A program made the position numbers and the translations under genes. DNA of 55,300 nucleotides from JAGAJR01 sp048463395 (GTDB taxonomy: Bacteria; Pseudomonadota; Alphaproteobacteria; RF32; CAG-239), in assembly GCA_048463395.1 (NCBI GenBank), contig DBFWPL010000031.1:1-55300 (forward strand). The letters are read 5' to 3'. The first letter of the stretch is position 1. Every line of letters begins with the position of its first letter. Below are positions 33,601 through 41,465 of this stretch, piece after piece. The notes under the pieces are model-generated. The model saw only the letters and a program-made list of their open reading frames with translations. It did no database searches and was not told the origin of the DNA.

Positions 33601-34581
33601 ATGTTTCAAGAATTTCCAGACGATAATAGAAATGATGATTTTTTAAATGAATTTCGTCAGAAAATTTCTACTCAGGACACATCTGCTTTTGAAGAAAGAC
33701 GCAATGAAATGAAACGTTCCAAAAGTGTCTTTATCGGAGCGGTATCAGGTGTCGCTTTAGCCGGTATCGTCGGATGGTTTGTTCTCTCTCCCCAGTATGC
33801 TCAGAATACAAATATTGAAATTCCGGTTATTCGCAGGCCGCAAACGGCTATCAAAGTTCAACCGAGCGAACCGGGCGGGATGGAGATTTTGAATCAGGAC
33901 AAATCCGTTTATGAAATTATCGAAAAGAAATCCGGCGGCGAACCTATTGTCGAAAACCTGCTGCCTCCGCCTGAAGCTCCTAAAATGCCGGTTATTCAAC
34001 CACAGCCTTTGGTTTCGGAATTTGAACTTCCGACTCCGGTACCGACGCCAACCGTCCAAGACAATCCGACTATTGATAAAATTATTGCCGAAGCTCAAAA
34101 AGACGAGGTTATTACCGAAGCTAAGCAAATCGTCGAGGTAAAAGAAGCGGTTGCCGTTAAAGAAGAACCTGCGGAAAAAGTTGTCAGCATTGCCGAAGCC
34201 TCCAAAGAAGTTGTTGTGGAAGCTCCTAAACCGGAACCTGTAAAAGAAGTTAAACCGGAGCCGGTAAAAGAGGCTAAGCCGGAAACTCCGAAAGAAGCTC
34301 CTAAACCGGCGGTTGTTCTCAAAGACATTCCTGTCGGTTCATGGCAAATTCAGCTGATGTCTTCAAAAAACAAAGCTGCCGTCAGCAAATCATGGGAAAG
34401 CTTGTCAAAGAAATACAGCGTTTTGAAAGACCAACCGCATGAAATTGAAGAAGCAGACTTGGGCTTTGACGGAATCTTCTACCGCCTGAAAGCCGGGGCA
34501 TTCAGAGACAGAACCGGAGCCGACCAGTTGTGTAAAGACATCAAAGCATTGGGTGGTTCCTGCATTGTAAAGAAGAAATAA
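33601..34581 (+). CDS. SPOR-domain inner membrane protein
   Basis: 326 aa. A cytoplasmic N-terminus, one TM segment at ~41-62 (VFIGAVSGVALAGIVGWFVLSP), a long Pro/Glu/Lys linker with repeated KEVKPEPVKE-type units, and a C-terminal SPOR domain (GSWQIQLMSSKNKAAVSKSWESL ... GIFYRLKAGAFRDRTGADQLC). SPOR domains bind denuded peptidoglycan at the septum. Lies upstream of nagZ as in related genomes. GGGAG precedes the ATG. Confidence 0.88.
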   Translation: MFQEFPDDNRNDDFLNEFRQKISTQDTSAFEERRNEMKRSKSVFIGAVSGVALAGIVGWFVLSPQYAQNTNIEIPVIRRPQTAIKVQPSEPGGMEILNQDKSVYEIIEKKSGGEPIVENLLPPPEAPKMPVIQPQPLVSEFELPTPVPTPTVQDNPTIDKIIAEAQKDEVITEAKQIVEVKEAVAVKEEPAEKVVSIAEASKEVVVEAPKPEPVKEVKPEPVKEAKPETPKEAPKPAVVLKDIPVGSWQIQLMSSKNKAAVSKSWESLSKKYSVLKDQPHEIEEADLGFDGIFYRLKAGAFRDRTGADQLCKDIKALGGSCIVKKK

Positions 34582-34582
34582 C

Positions 34583-35245
34583 ATGGATACGTTCATCGGA
34601 TTAATTGTTAATTTCGTACCTGTATTGATTGCAATTTTACTGCATGAAATTGCTCACGGTTATACGGCGTTTCTACTCGGGGATGATACAGCCAAAAGGC
34701 AGGGGAGATTATCTCTTAATCCGATTAAACATGTTGATTATTTCGGCACGATTATTTTGCCTGCCTTGTTGATTTTTTCCAAGGCGGGTTTTATTTTCGG
34801 ATGGGCCAAACCTGTTCCGGTTAATTTTCAGGCATTAAAAAATCCGAAAAGAGACATCATTTTGGTTTCGGCGGCCGGAATTATCATGAATCTTGTGTTG
34901 GCTGCCATTTCTGCCGTTTTGCTTCACTTTACGCCGTATATTTCTCACCCGTTCACTCAGGGGATTATCGGTCTGTTCTTACTGAACATGATTGTTTTCA
35001 ATGTTTTTCTGTCCGTATTCAACGCCTTACCTATTCCGCCTTTGGACGGTTCAAAAATCTTGTTCGGCTGGTTGGACAAACCTTGGGCAGTTAAATATGT
35101 TAATGCGGACAGAACCGGCATTGCCGTCATTGTCCTCTTGGCATTTATTCTCCCTGAAATCGGCAGAAGTCTGGGATTGAACTTCAATCTTTTCGGGATG
35201 TCTGTCGTTCGTTTTTCTAAACTTTTGATTTCTTTTCTGGTCTAA
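34583..35245 (+). CDS. M50-family intramembrane zinc metalloprotease (site-2 protease-like)
   Basis: 220 aa with ~5-6 hydrophobic segments. HEIAH at residues 21-25 is the HExxH zinc site inside the first TM segment. FNALPIPPLDGSKIL contributes the third ligand (Asp). No PDZ domain, so it belongs to the small rhomboid-sized S2P group. Its position between the SPOR gene and nagZ is not part of the usual alphaproteobacterial set. Separated from its neighbours by 1 and 9 bases, so co-transcribed. Confidence 0.88.
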   Translation: MDTFIGLIVNFVPVLIAILLHEIAHGYTAFLLGDDTAKRQGRLSLNPIKHVDYFGTIILPALLIFSKAGFIFGWAKPVPVNFQALKNPKRDIILVSAAGIIMNLVLAAISAVLLHFTPYISHPFTQGIIGLFLLNMIVFNVFLSVFNALPIPPLDGSKILFGWLDKPWAVKYVNADRTGIAVIVLLAFILPEIGRSLGLNFNLFGMSVVRFSKLLISFLV

Positions 35246-35254
35246 GGGGCTTTT

Positions 35255-36334
35255 ATGGAAAAACCTATTCTTGCCGCAATGCTTTCCTGTTCGTCAACAG
35301 AGCTTAACGATAACGAAAAATATTTGTTTTCCCGTTATAATCCTGTCGGCGTTACCCTTTTTGGCAGAAATATTCATGACAAAGAGCAGCTCAAAAAGTT
35401 AATATCTTCCATCAAAGAAGTTATCGGCAGAGAAGATGTTTTAATCGCCGTTGATCAGGAAGGCGGAAGAGTTCGTCGTTTGGCGGAACCGGAATTCAGG
35501 TCATATCTCTCGCAAAAAAATCTGGGTTCCTTAAATGAGGATGAGGCTGTCAAGGCCTGCCGCTTTCATGCAACTCTCATAAGTCGTGATTGCAAAGAAC
35601 TCGGTATTAACTGGAACTATGCTCCGGTTTTGGACCTTGCTTTTCCTGATACTTCGGAAGTTTTGCTCAGCCGCTGTTTCGGAAGTGATGAAAAAAAAGC
35701 CGCACTCCTCGGCAAAGTCATGGTTGAAGCATATATTCAAAACGGAATATGCCCGTGCATTAAACATATTCCCGGACACGGAAGGGTTTCCGTCGACCCG
35801 CATTTGCAGCTTCCTGTCTTGAACTATTCATTGAAAGATTTGGAAAAAGATTTTTATCCTTTCCAACAATTAAAAGATGCTCCGGCGGGTATGACTGCAC
35901 ACATTCTTATTCCAGAGATTGATCCGAGCCTTCCGGTTACACAATCCGCCAAGGCTGTTCAAACGCTTATCCGCGGAATTATCGGCTTTGACGGTTTTCT
36001 GATTTCGGACGCTATTGACATGAAAGCCTTAAACGGTTCTCTCGGAGAAAAAGCCCGGACTTCCCTTGCTGCCGGATGTGATGCCGTTTGCTATTGTCTG
36101 GGAGATTTTGCCGAAATGAGGGAAGTTTGCGACAATGTCCGCATTATGTCGGATAAATCGATGATAAGGTTTGCAAAAATAAAAAACATCATTAACAATA
36201 CAAATAAATATACAATTGATTTTTCTAAAATTGAGGCCGAATATGACCGTTTGGCCGGAAAGGCGGAAAAATACATTGAAACCTATGATGCAACGGAAGT
36301 TTTGCATCAGCTGAAACACAAACAAGGAGAATAA
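35255..36334 (+). CDS. nagZ: Beta-N-acetylglucosaminidase NagZ (GH3)
   Basis: 359-aa cytoplasmic glycosidase of peptidoglycan recycling. DQEGGRVRRL, KHIPGHGRVSVDPHL (general acid His) and LISDAIDMKAL (Asp nucleophile) are the GH3 NagZ motifs. The protein is of normal length for the small single-domain form. Released anhydro-muropeptides can induce beta-lactamase in some species; no ampR is seen here. Confidence 0.93.
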   Translation: MEKPILAAMLSCSSTELNDNEKYLFSRYNPVGVTLFGRNIHDKEQLKKLISSIKEVIGREDVLIAVDQEGGRVRRLAEPEFRSYLSQKNLGSLNEDEAVKACRFHATLISRDCKELGINWNYAPVLDLAFPDTSEVLLSRCFGSDEKKAALLGKVMVEAYIQNGICPCIKHIPGHGRVSVDPHLQLPVLNYSLKDLEKDFYPFQQLKDAPAGMTAHILIPEIDPSLPVTQSAKAVQTLIRGIIGFDGFLISDAIDMKALNGSLGEKARTSLAAGCDAVCYCLGDFAEMREVCDNVRIMSDKSMIRFAKIKNIINNTNKYTIDFSKIEAEYDRLAGKAEKYIETYDATEVLHQLKHKQGE

Positions 36335-36337
36335 AAT

Positions 36338-36610
36338 ATGTTTTCAGGATTTTGGGGCTGGTTCCTCGTTGTTGTTATCGTTGCCGTTATCTTTGGTGCA
36401 GGAAAACTTCCTGAATTGAGAGCAATGGCAGAAGAAAAGCTCAAACTTGCCGTCGATGAAGCCAAAAAGAAAAAAGTTGAAGTCGAAAATAAAATCAATG
36501 AAGTCAAAGAACAACAAAAAACAGCCAGAGAAGAAGCAGCGGCCCGCAAAGCCGAAGAAGCCAAAAAAGAAGAAAACGAAGAAATTACGGAGGAAGACCT
36601 TAAATTTTAA
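36338..36610 (+). CDS. tatA: Sec-independent protein translocase TatA
   Basis: 90 aa: a single N-terminal TM (GFWGWFLVVVIVAVIFGAGKLPEL) with the FGxxKLPEL hinge, an amphipathic helix, then a highly charged coiled tail rich in K/E/A. Start three bases after nagZ. tatB and tatC, normally next, are absent, as are scpA/scpB that often separate nagZ from tatA. They must lie elsewhere, or the system is reduced. Confidence 0.92.
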   Translation: MFSGFWGWFLVVVIVAVIFGAGKLPELRAMAEEKLKLAVDEAKKKKVEVENKINEVKEQQKTAREEAAARKAEEAKKEENEEITEEDLKF

Positions 36611-36633
36611 TCTTCTTTATATCTCTTTCTTTA

Positions 36634-36666
36634 CAAAGCCACAAAGTCTTTTGTGGCTTTTTTGTT
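36634..36666 (+). terminator. Terminator of the SPOR-M50-nagZ-tatA operon
   Basis: AAAGCCACAAA / TTTGTGGCTTT with loop GTCT, then TTTTG. Confidence 0.9.
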
Positions 36667-36775
36667 ACAATTTTCCACAAAATCAGATAATTATAGCTTT
36701 TAAAATTTTATTATGGTAACATAATAGTAGATTATGGGTTACAGGATGTAATTATATTGTCATTGGAGAATTGCA

Positions 36776-37213
36776 ATGAGTATTTCAGCTACCAGAAAAG
36801 TATCAAATACTTCAGCTCCGGCCAAGAGATCCGAACGTTATGTTGCCGGAGTGGAAGAGCACCCTTTTGTTGAGAATATTGATACGACCAACAATGTTTT
36901 TGTCAGGGATGAAAATCGCGAAGGAAATGACGCTAATCAACAGGCGTTTAATAAACGTGATATGCAAGATGAAAAAAATAAACTCCTATCGGGAGCGACT
37001 TATATTCCCAGTGCTATTGAGGCTTTAGCTGCCAGCGGGGTGTATGAAAATATGCCCGCAGCGGAAAAACGCCGTACCCCCAGTCAGGTTGACGTTTACG
37101 GCAATAACCAATCCATTATCAAAGAAGATGATGACGACCGCAACGGACATTCTTATCTTAAGCACTTTTATGAAAAAAATGAAATCATTGAAGAAGTTGA
37201 CGAATTTGTTTAG
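36776..37213 (+). CDS. Hypothetical hydrophilic protein, 145 aa
   Basis: No signal peptide, TM segment or known domain. Low-complexity, charged and probably disordered: N-terminal Ser/Thr/Ala-rich, then Asn/Asp-rich (DENREGNDANQQAF), and an acidic C-terminus (EEVDEFV). GGAG sits 8 bases before the ATG. The TAG stop lies at the first bases of the GTGGTCGGCGAC repeat, as the aas stop does in copy 1. Family unknown. Confidence 0.65.
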   Translation: MSISATRKVSNTSAPAKRSERYVAGVEEHPFVENIDTTNNVFVRDENREGNDANQQAFNKRDMQDEKNKLLSGATYIPSAIEALAASGVYENMPAAEKRRTPSQVDVYGNNQSIIKEDDDDRNGHSYLKHFYEKNEIIEEVDEFV

Positions 37214-37274
37214 TGGTCGGCGACACCCGGCGGGTGAGGCCAAACTGAGCCAGTTTGATCGCCTCAATTAGCTG
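37213..37274 (+). repeat. GTGGTCGGCGAC repeat, copy 2 (with inserted hairpin)
   Basis: Same start as copy 3 (GTGGTCGGCGACACCCGGC) and same AATTAGCTG end of the first stem. The loop is replaced by a long hairpin, GAGGC...GCCTC with inner CAAACTG / CAGTTTG. Tandem with copy 3. Confidence 0.65.
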
Positions 37275-37366
37275 GTGGTCGGCGACACCCGGCAGAAGTT
37301 AGCTGTTTTAGCTATGTGCCTTGACTCCCTGTTAGTATCAATGTGCGTGCTGAAAGTTAGTGCCCT
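37275..37366 (+). repeat. GTGGTCGGCGAC repeat, copy 3
   Basis: Aligns along its length with copy 1 at 18324-18417. Shared blocks are GTGGTCGGCGAC, CCGGC.GAA.TTAGC.G, ATGTGC.TTGAC.CCC and AGTGCC. It ends a few bases before the RNA promoter of unit B. Confidence 0.7.
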
Positions 37367-37376
37367 AGAATTTTAA

Positions 37377-37404
37377 TTGCAAATTAATCTTTATGCTTTA
37401 TCAT
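37377..37404 (+). promoter_or_regulatory. Promoter of RNA/XRE unit B
   Basis: TTGCAA (37377-37382), 16 bp, TATCAT (37399-37404), identical boxes and spacing to unit A. The RNA should start near 37411. Confidence 0.7.
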
Positions 37405-37410
37405 CCTTTT

Positions 37411-37570
37411 TGCAGTTCAGAGGTGGACTGCGGTGTCTCAAAAACATCTCACAAAAAATTTTCCACTCTGGTGGAGTCTGCGGTATAAGCCCTTAGGGTC
37501 GAAGAAGCAGGACTGTTTTTGTGCAGTTTTTGAGCTCCACCGCCTTAAATTTTTTAAGGCGGTTTTGTTT
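37411..37570 (+). ncRNA. Structured leader/ncRNA of unknown family, unit B
   Basis: About 160 nt. Helix 1: GCAGUUC / GGACUGC closing the same AGAGGU loop as unit A (37412-37431). A hairpin UCCAC / GUGGA follows. Helix 2: GUC-UGC / GCA-G-GAC with conserved GGUAUAAG (37482-37489) and UCGAAGAA (37499-37506) around apical stem CCC / GGG. Terminator CCGCCUUAAA / UUUAAGGCGG. Against unit A the loops are constant while stems change in a pairing-preserving way, which is direct evidence for a selected structure. AGUUCAGA can alternatively pair with UUUGAGCU near 37530. Function unknown; attenuator of the XRE gene or sRNA. Confidence 0.78.
37540..37570 (+). terminator. Leader terminator, unit B
   Basis: 10-bp stem CCGCCTTAAA / TTTAAGGCGG followed by TTTTGTTT, 30 bases before the XRE start. 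Sequence differs from unit A but position and U-tract are the same. Confidence 0.85.
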
Positions 37571-37583
37571 AACTAAAACAAAA
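37563..37583 (+). promoter_or_regulatory. Conserved dyad before the XRE gene (possible operator), unit B
   Basis: TTTTGTTT-AACTA-AAACAAAA, identical to 18656-18676 on the other strand, including the spacer. Conservation of a low-complexity stretch next to changed stems suggests binding by the XRE protein or an anti-termination role. Confidence 0.55.
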
Positions 37584-37599
37584 TTAAGGAGTTTGAAAA

Positions 37600-37881
37600 A
37601 TGATGACTGAACATAAAATCAAAACCAACTTTTTCTACCAATCTAATAACAAGTCTGTTTCCAAAGCCATACAACGGTCTTTAGGGATGCACTTATTTCA
37701 CATCAGGCAGAAAAGGAAGATAAATTCCTCTGTTATCTGTATGGACTTGCACATCAAGCAACGGGATTTGGATAATGTGGAAATCGGTCGGGAGGCGGTC
37801 AACTGGCCGCTCATTCAAAAACTGGCGGATTATTACGGACTTCATGTCTACGCCGGTTTCATTTCTAAAAATAATGAATAA
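37600..37881 (+). CDS. Small XRE-like helix-turn-helix protein (RNA/XRE unit B)
   Basis: 93 aa. The HTH part (residues ~28-88: LGMHLFHIRQKRKINSSVICMDLHIKQRDLDNVEIGREAVNWPLIQKLADYYGL) aligns with the unit A protein. It has 25 extra residues at the N-terminus. The Shine-Dalgarno AAGGAGTTTGAAAA is identical to that of unit A. ATG is doubled (ATGATG). Probably a DNA-binding regulator; sequence divergence from unit A suggests different targets or fast evolution. Not linked to any phage gene here. Confidence 0.8.
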   Translation: MMTEHKIKTNFFYQSNNKSVSKAIQRSLGMHLFHIRQKRKINSSVICMDLHIKQRDLDNVEIGREAVNWPLIQKLADYYGLHVYAGFISKNNE

Positions 37882-37885
37882 AAGC

Positions 37886-37912
37886 AAAGCCCGCTAAAAA
37901 GCGGGCTTTCTA
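37886..37912. terminator. Bidirectional terminator between unit B and cysS
   Basis: AAAGCCCGCT / AGCGGGCTTT with loop AAAA. One base in the loop distinguishes its core from the hairpin beside unit A. Confidence 0.85.
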
Positions 37913-37919
37913 TGTTTCT

Positions 37920-39296
37920 TTATGCTCTTTTCCAAGTGGTTCCGGTTGGACCGTCTTCTAAGATAATTCCCTGTTCTTTCAGTTCATTACGAATAGCGTC
38001 CGCGGTTGCCCAATCCTTATTCTTTTTGGCCTCCAGACGGGCTTGAATCTTGGCTTCGATTTCAGCGTCATCTCCGCCGGCATCACCCTTAAACCAAGTT
38101 TCAGGATCCTGCCAAAGCAGACCCAGCATATAAGCGTTTGCCAAAAGCTGAGATTTATATTTGATTTTATCCTCCAAGCTTTCCGCTTTATTCAGGTTAT
38201 TAACGTTTTCATGCAAAAAGCTGATTGCCAAAGGTGTGTTCAAGTCATCTGCCAAAGCCTTGATTAATTCTTCACTTGGCTCAACTTTTTCAACCTTTAC
38301 ATCAACATTTTTAAGCAAGGCATTATAGAATTTATCCAGCGTTTGCTTTGCCTGATTTAACCCCTCAAAAGTAAAATTAAACGGCTGATGATAATGAGCG
38401 GAAAGGAACAACAACCGCAGAGCTTCCGCCGGAGCTTTTGCCAAAACCTCATCCAAGGTATAAAAATTGCCCAAAGATTTAGACATTTTCACACCGTCTA
38501 CCATCAACATTCCGGCATGCACCCAATAGCGGGCAAAACGAGACCCCTCAAAAGCACAGCAAGACTGAGCACATTCGTTCTCATGGTGAGGGAAAATCAA
38601 GTCGTTTCCGCCGCCGTGGATGTCAAAATCATTGCCCAGAAGTTTGGAGCTCATGGCAGAACATTCCAAATGCCACCCCGGACGGCCATATCCCCACGGG
38701 CTGTCCCACCCCGGTTCATCGGCGTCAGACGGTTTCCACAAAACAAAGTCTGCCGGATTTTTCTTATAATCGGCAACTTCAATACGGGCTCCGGCCAGCA
38801 TCTCCTTCATTGAGCGGCCGGAAAGGCTGCCGTATGCAGGTGCGGAATCAACATCAAACAAAACATGTCCTTCAGCCTCGTAAGCATGGCCGTTATCAAG
38901 AAGACGTTTTACCAGTTCAATCATATCGGCGATATAATCCGTGGCACGCGGACGGGCGTTCGGTTCCAGATTACCGAGTTTTTTCATATCGGCAATATAC
39001 CAGTTATAAGTTTCTTCGGTAATCTCACGGATGGGCTTTCCGGTTTCCTTATGCTTATTCAGAATTTTGTCATCGACATCGGTAATGTTGGAAACATAAG
39101 TAACGTGTTCCGCCCCGTAGACATAACGAAGCAAGCGATACAAAACGTCATAAGACACCGGTGTTTTACCATTGCCCAGATGAGCCCGGTCATAAACCGT
39201 CGGACCGCAGACATACATTCTCACATTACGGCAGTCAATCGGCTCGAATTTTTCTTTTCGGCGAGTCAGCGTATTGCTCAAATATATATCCTGCAT
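37920..39296 (-). CDS. cysS: Cysteinyl-tRNA synthetase
   Basis: 458-aa class I synthetase charging tRNA-Cys. CGPTVYDRAHLGNGKT contains the zinc Cys and the HIGH-box variant HLGNG; KMSKSLGNF is the KMSKS loop. ECSAMSSKLLG and HHENECAQS carry further zinc ligands. Normal length. Downstream of gltX on the same strand (29-base gap), probably one operon. Confidence 0.96.
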   Translation of the reverse strand: MQDIYLSNTLTRRKEKFEPIDCRNVRMYVCGPTVYDRAHLGNGKTPVSYDVLYRLLRYVYGAEHVTYVSNITDVDDKILNKHKETGKPIREITEETYNWYIADMKKLGNLEPNARPRATDYIADMIELVKRLLDNGHAYEAEGHVLFDVDSAPAYGSLSGRSMKEMLAGARIEVADYKKNPADFVLWKPSDADEPGWDSPWGYGRPGWHLECSAMSSKLLGNDFDIHGGGNDLIFPHHENECAQSCCAFEGSRFARYWVHAGMLMVDGVKMSKSLGNFYTLDEVLAKAPAEALRLLFLSAHYHQPFNFTFEGLNQAKQTLDKFYNALLKNVDVKVEKVEPSEELIKALADDLNTPLAISFLHENVNNLNKAESLEDKIKYKSQLLANAYMLGLLWQDPETWFKGDAGGDDAEIEAKIQARLEAKKNKDWATADAIRNELKEQGIILEDGPTGTTWKRA

Positions 39297-39325
39297 TTTT
39301 AATTCCTTTCTCTAAGTGGTGTTTA

Positions 39326-40648
39326 TCAGGCGGCAATGCCTTTAAGTCTTTTATAAGCTTTTTCGCGACCGATAAGCGGCAAAAGAATTTTTAATTCCGG
39401 TCCGTTTTCCTGAGCGGTCAAAGCTTTACGCAGCGGATGGAAAAGCTCTCTTCCTTTTTTTCCGCTCTTGTTTTTTACTTCATTCAGCCAAACGTTAAAC
39501 GTATTTTCATCAAACGGCTCTTGCGGCAAAACCTCGGCAGCTATTTGAGTTACCCCTTCATCTTCAAGCACAGGGTTAACTTTTTGACGGCAAATTTCAA
39601 CCCATGTTTTGACATCGTCAACCACGGTTAAATTCGGTCTGACCGCCATCCAAAATTCTTCATCGACGTTAACTCTGTCTTTGACATTTTCATAAGGCAT
39701 ACCATGAACAAGCTTGGTGTTGAAATGCTTCAGTTCTTCCTCATCAAATTTTGGCTGGGCTCTGCCGATTTTGCTCAAATCCAGCGAAGCGGCCAAGTCT
39801 TCCAGAGAATAAAACGGTTCAATCGCTTCAGAGGTGCCGAGTTTAGCCAGAAAAGAACAAATCGCCATGGCTTCCACACCTTCGGCACGCAATTCTCTTA
39901 CGCCCAAGCTTCCCAAACGTTTGGAAAGTTTGCCTTCTTTTCCGGTTAAAAGCGGCAAGTGGGCAAAGGTCGGGACTTTTCCGCCGACAGCCTCAAACAT
40001 CTGTACTTGTGAAGCGGTATTGGTAACATGGTCTTCCCCGCGGACGATATGGGTAATGCCGAAATCAACATCGTCAATCACAGACGGCAGATGATACAAA
40101 AAGCTGCCGTCTTCGCGGATGATAATCGGGTCGCTCAAATTTTGAGCCGTATATTTACACTCTCCCCGCACCATGTCGTTCCAGACGATGTCGCCGTCAA
40201 CCAGTTTGAAGCGATAGTGCGGTTTGCGTCCTTCGGCCTCGTATTTTTTTATCTGCTCTTCGGTCAAATTCAAAGAAGTTCGATCATAAATCGGAGGCAG
40301 CCCTTTGTTCATCAGGCGTTTACGCATAAACTCCAATTCTTCCGGCGTTTCATAACAGGCATAAATCCGGCCTGCTTTTTTGAGTTTTTCGGTAACTTCA
40401 TTATAGCGGGCAAAACGGGCCGTTTGTCTGGCTTCTTCCGTCCAATCCAGTCCCAGCCAAGTCAAAATATCGCGGATGGCATCTTCATATTCTTTTTTGG
40501 AACGCAGCAAATCGGTATCGTCAATCCGCAGCATAAACTTTCCGCCGAGCTTTTTGGCCAAAAGCCAGTTGAACAATGCAGTTCTGGTATTGCCGATGTG
40601 CATAAATCCGGTCGGGCTCGGGGCAAATCTTACTTTAATTTCACTCAT
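39326..40648 (-). CDS. gltX: Glutamyl-tRNA synthetase
   Basis: 440 aa from the start at 40648 (SEIKVRFAPSPTGFMHIGNTRTA), the family's normal N-terminus; an ATG at 40666 adds six unneeded residues. HIGNTR and KLSKR are the class I signature motifs. Many alphaproteobacteria have two GltX; which type this is (tRNA-Glu only or also tRNA-Gln) cannot be told by eye. Upstream of cysS. Confidence 0.95.
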   Translation of the reverse strand: MSEIKVRFAPSPTGFMHIGNTRTALFNWLLAKKLGGKFMLRIDDTDLLRSKKEYEDAIRDILTWLGLDWTEEARQTARFARYNEVTEKLKKAGRIYACYETPEELEFMRKRLMNKGLPPIYDRTSLNLTEEQIKKYEAEGRKPHYRFKLVDGDIVWNDMVRGECKYTAQNLSDPIIIREDGSFLYHLPSVIDDVDFGITHIVRGEDHVTNTASQVQMFEAVGGKVPTFAHLPLLTGKEGKLSKRLGSLGVRELRAEGVEAMAICSFLAKLGTSEAIEPFYSLEDLAASLDLSKIGRAQPKFDEEELKHFNTKLVHGMPYENVKDRVNVDEEFWMAVRPNLTVVDDVKTWVEICRQKVNPVLEDEGVTQIAAEVLPQEPFDENTFNVWLNEVKNKSGKKGRELFHPLRKALTAQENGPELKILLPLIGREKAYKRLKGIAA

Positions 40649-40733
40649 AACAAAAATCCACGTCAATTTTAAACAAACTAACGTGGATAATATAAGCTTA
40701 TCGCTATAAATTCAAGGAGTTTTTATAATATTT

Positions 40734-41405
40734 TCAGTATTCCTCAGCCAGCAGTTTTTCTTCGTTTGTCTGCTCTGCCGAGGCGGTTATCATTTCCAAA
40801 TCTTCAAGGAACCAGCCGATATCGCCGTCATTCTTCATTATCATCTCGGCAAAGCGGCTGCGATAAGAGAGAATCAGGCTGCTTTCGGCCAGCTTCAGGT
40901 CAATCAGACGAATCTCCCCGTTTACCCGATGCAGGCGAAATTCAATCAAAATTCTCTCTATTTCCGATTGACCTTTTTTCAGACTCGTTTCAAACAATAT
41001 ATTCGCGGTTACATCGGTATATGACGGTCCCGGTCGGGCCCCGCCGAGTTCGTATTTGATTTTTGAGGCATCAAAATTTAACGGAAAGCCCTTATATATC
41101 GCCAAAGCATAACGACGGAAAAGCTCCTGATAAAAAGTCTGCTGTTCCGGTGTCATTTGCCGCCAGTATTTGCCCATGACAAATTTTCCGATGTATTCCA
41201 AATCAACATAATTCAGAAACAACTCATCCAGCTTCTCATAGCGTTTTGCCATATCCGGTTCGGAAAAGCTTTCCAAAAGCATTTGTCCTTTTTCATCCGC
41301 CCAGCTTTTGGCTTCGGCACCGCTTATCGGGGCGGCAGAAGCACTTCCCGCTCCCAGCAGCATAAAACACCCGATGATAAGTCGCAAAAAATAGTTACTT
41401 TTCAT
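40734..41405 (-). CDS. mlaC: MlaC/Ttg2D-family periplasmic phospholipid carrier
   Basis: 223 aa with signal peptide (FLRLIIGCFMLLGAGSASA). LDELFLNYVDLEYIGKFVMGKYWRQMTPEQQTFYQELFRRYALAIY is the core of the Tol_Tol_Ttg2 domain, and the C-terminal IRLIDLKLAESSLILSYRSRFAEMIMKNDGDIGWFLEDL matches the family's end. It carries phospholipids between outer and inner membranes in the Mla pathway. mlaFEDB genes are not adjacent. Divergent from the AapJ-like gene. Confidence 0.9.
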   Translation of the reverse strand: MKSNYFLRLIIGCFMLLGAGSASAAPISGAEAKSWADEKGQMLLESFSEPDMAKRYEKLDELFLNYVDLEYIGKFVMGKYWRQMTPEQQTFYQELFRRYALAIYKGFPLNFDASKIKYELGGARPGPSYTDVTANILFETSLKKGQSEIERILIEFRLHRVNGEIRLIDLKLAESSLILSYRSRFAEMIMKNDGDIGWFLEDLEMITASAEQTNEEKLLAEEY

Positions 41406-41465
41406 AAAATTTGCCCTATATTGTAGAAAACTTTTGGTTATTATAATACAAAATTGGTTAATAAA

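Noticed and set aside
37411..37881. Type III toxin-antitoxin system (RNA, terminator, protein)
   Set aside because: The layout matches, but the RNA has no tandem repeats and the protein is a small HTH protein, not a ToxN-like nuclease.
40028..40672. 214-codon frame opposite gltX
   Set aside because: Antisense shadow of gltX.
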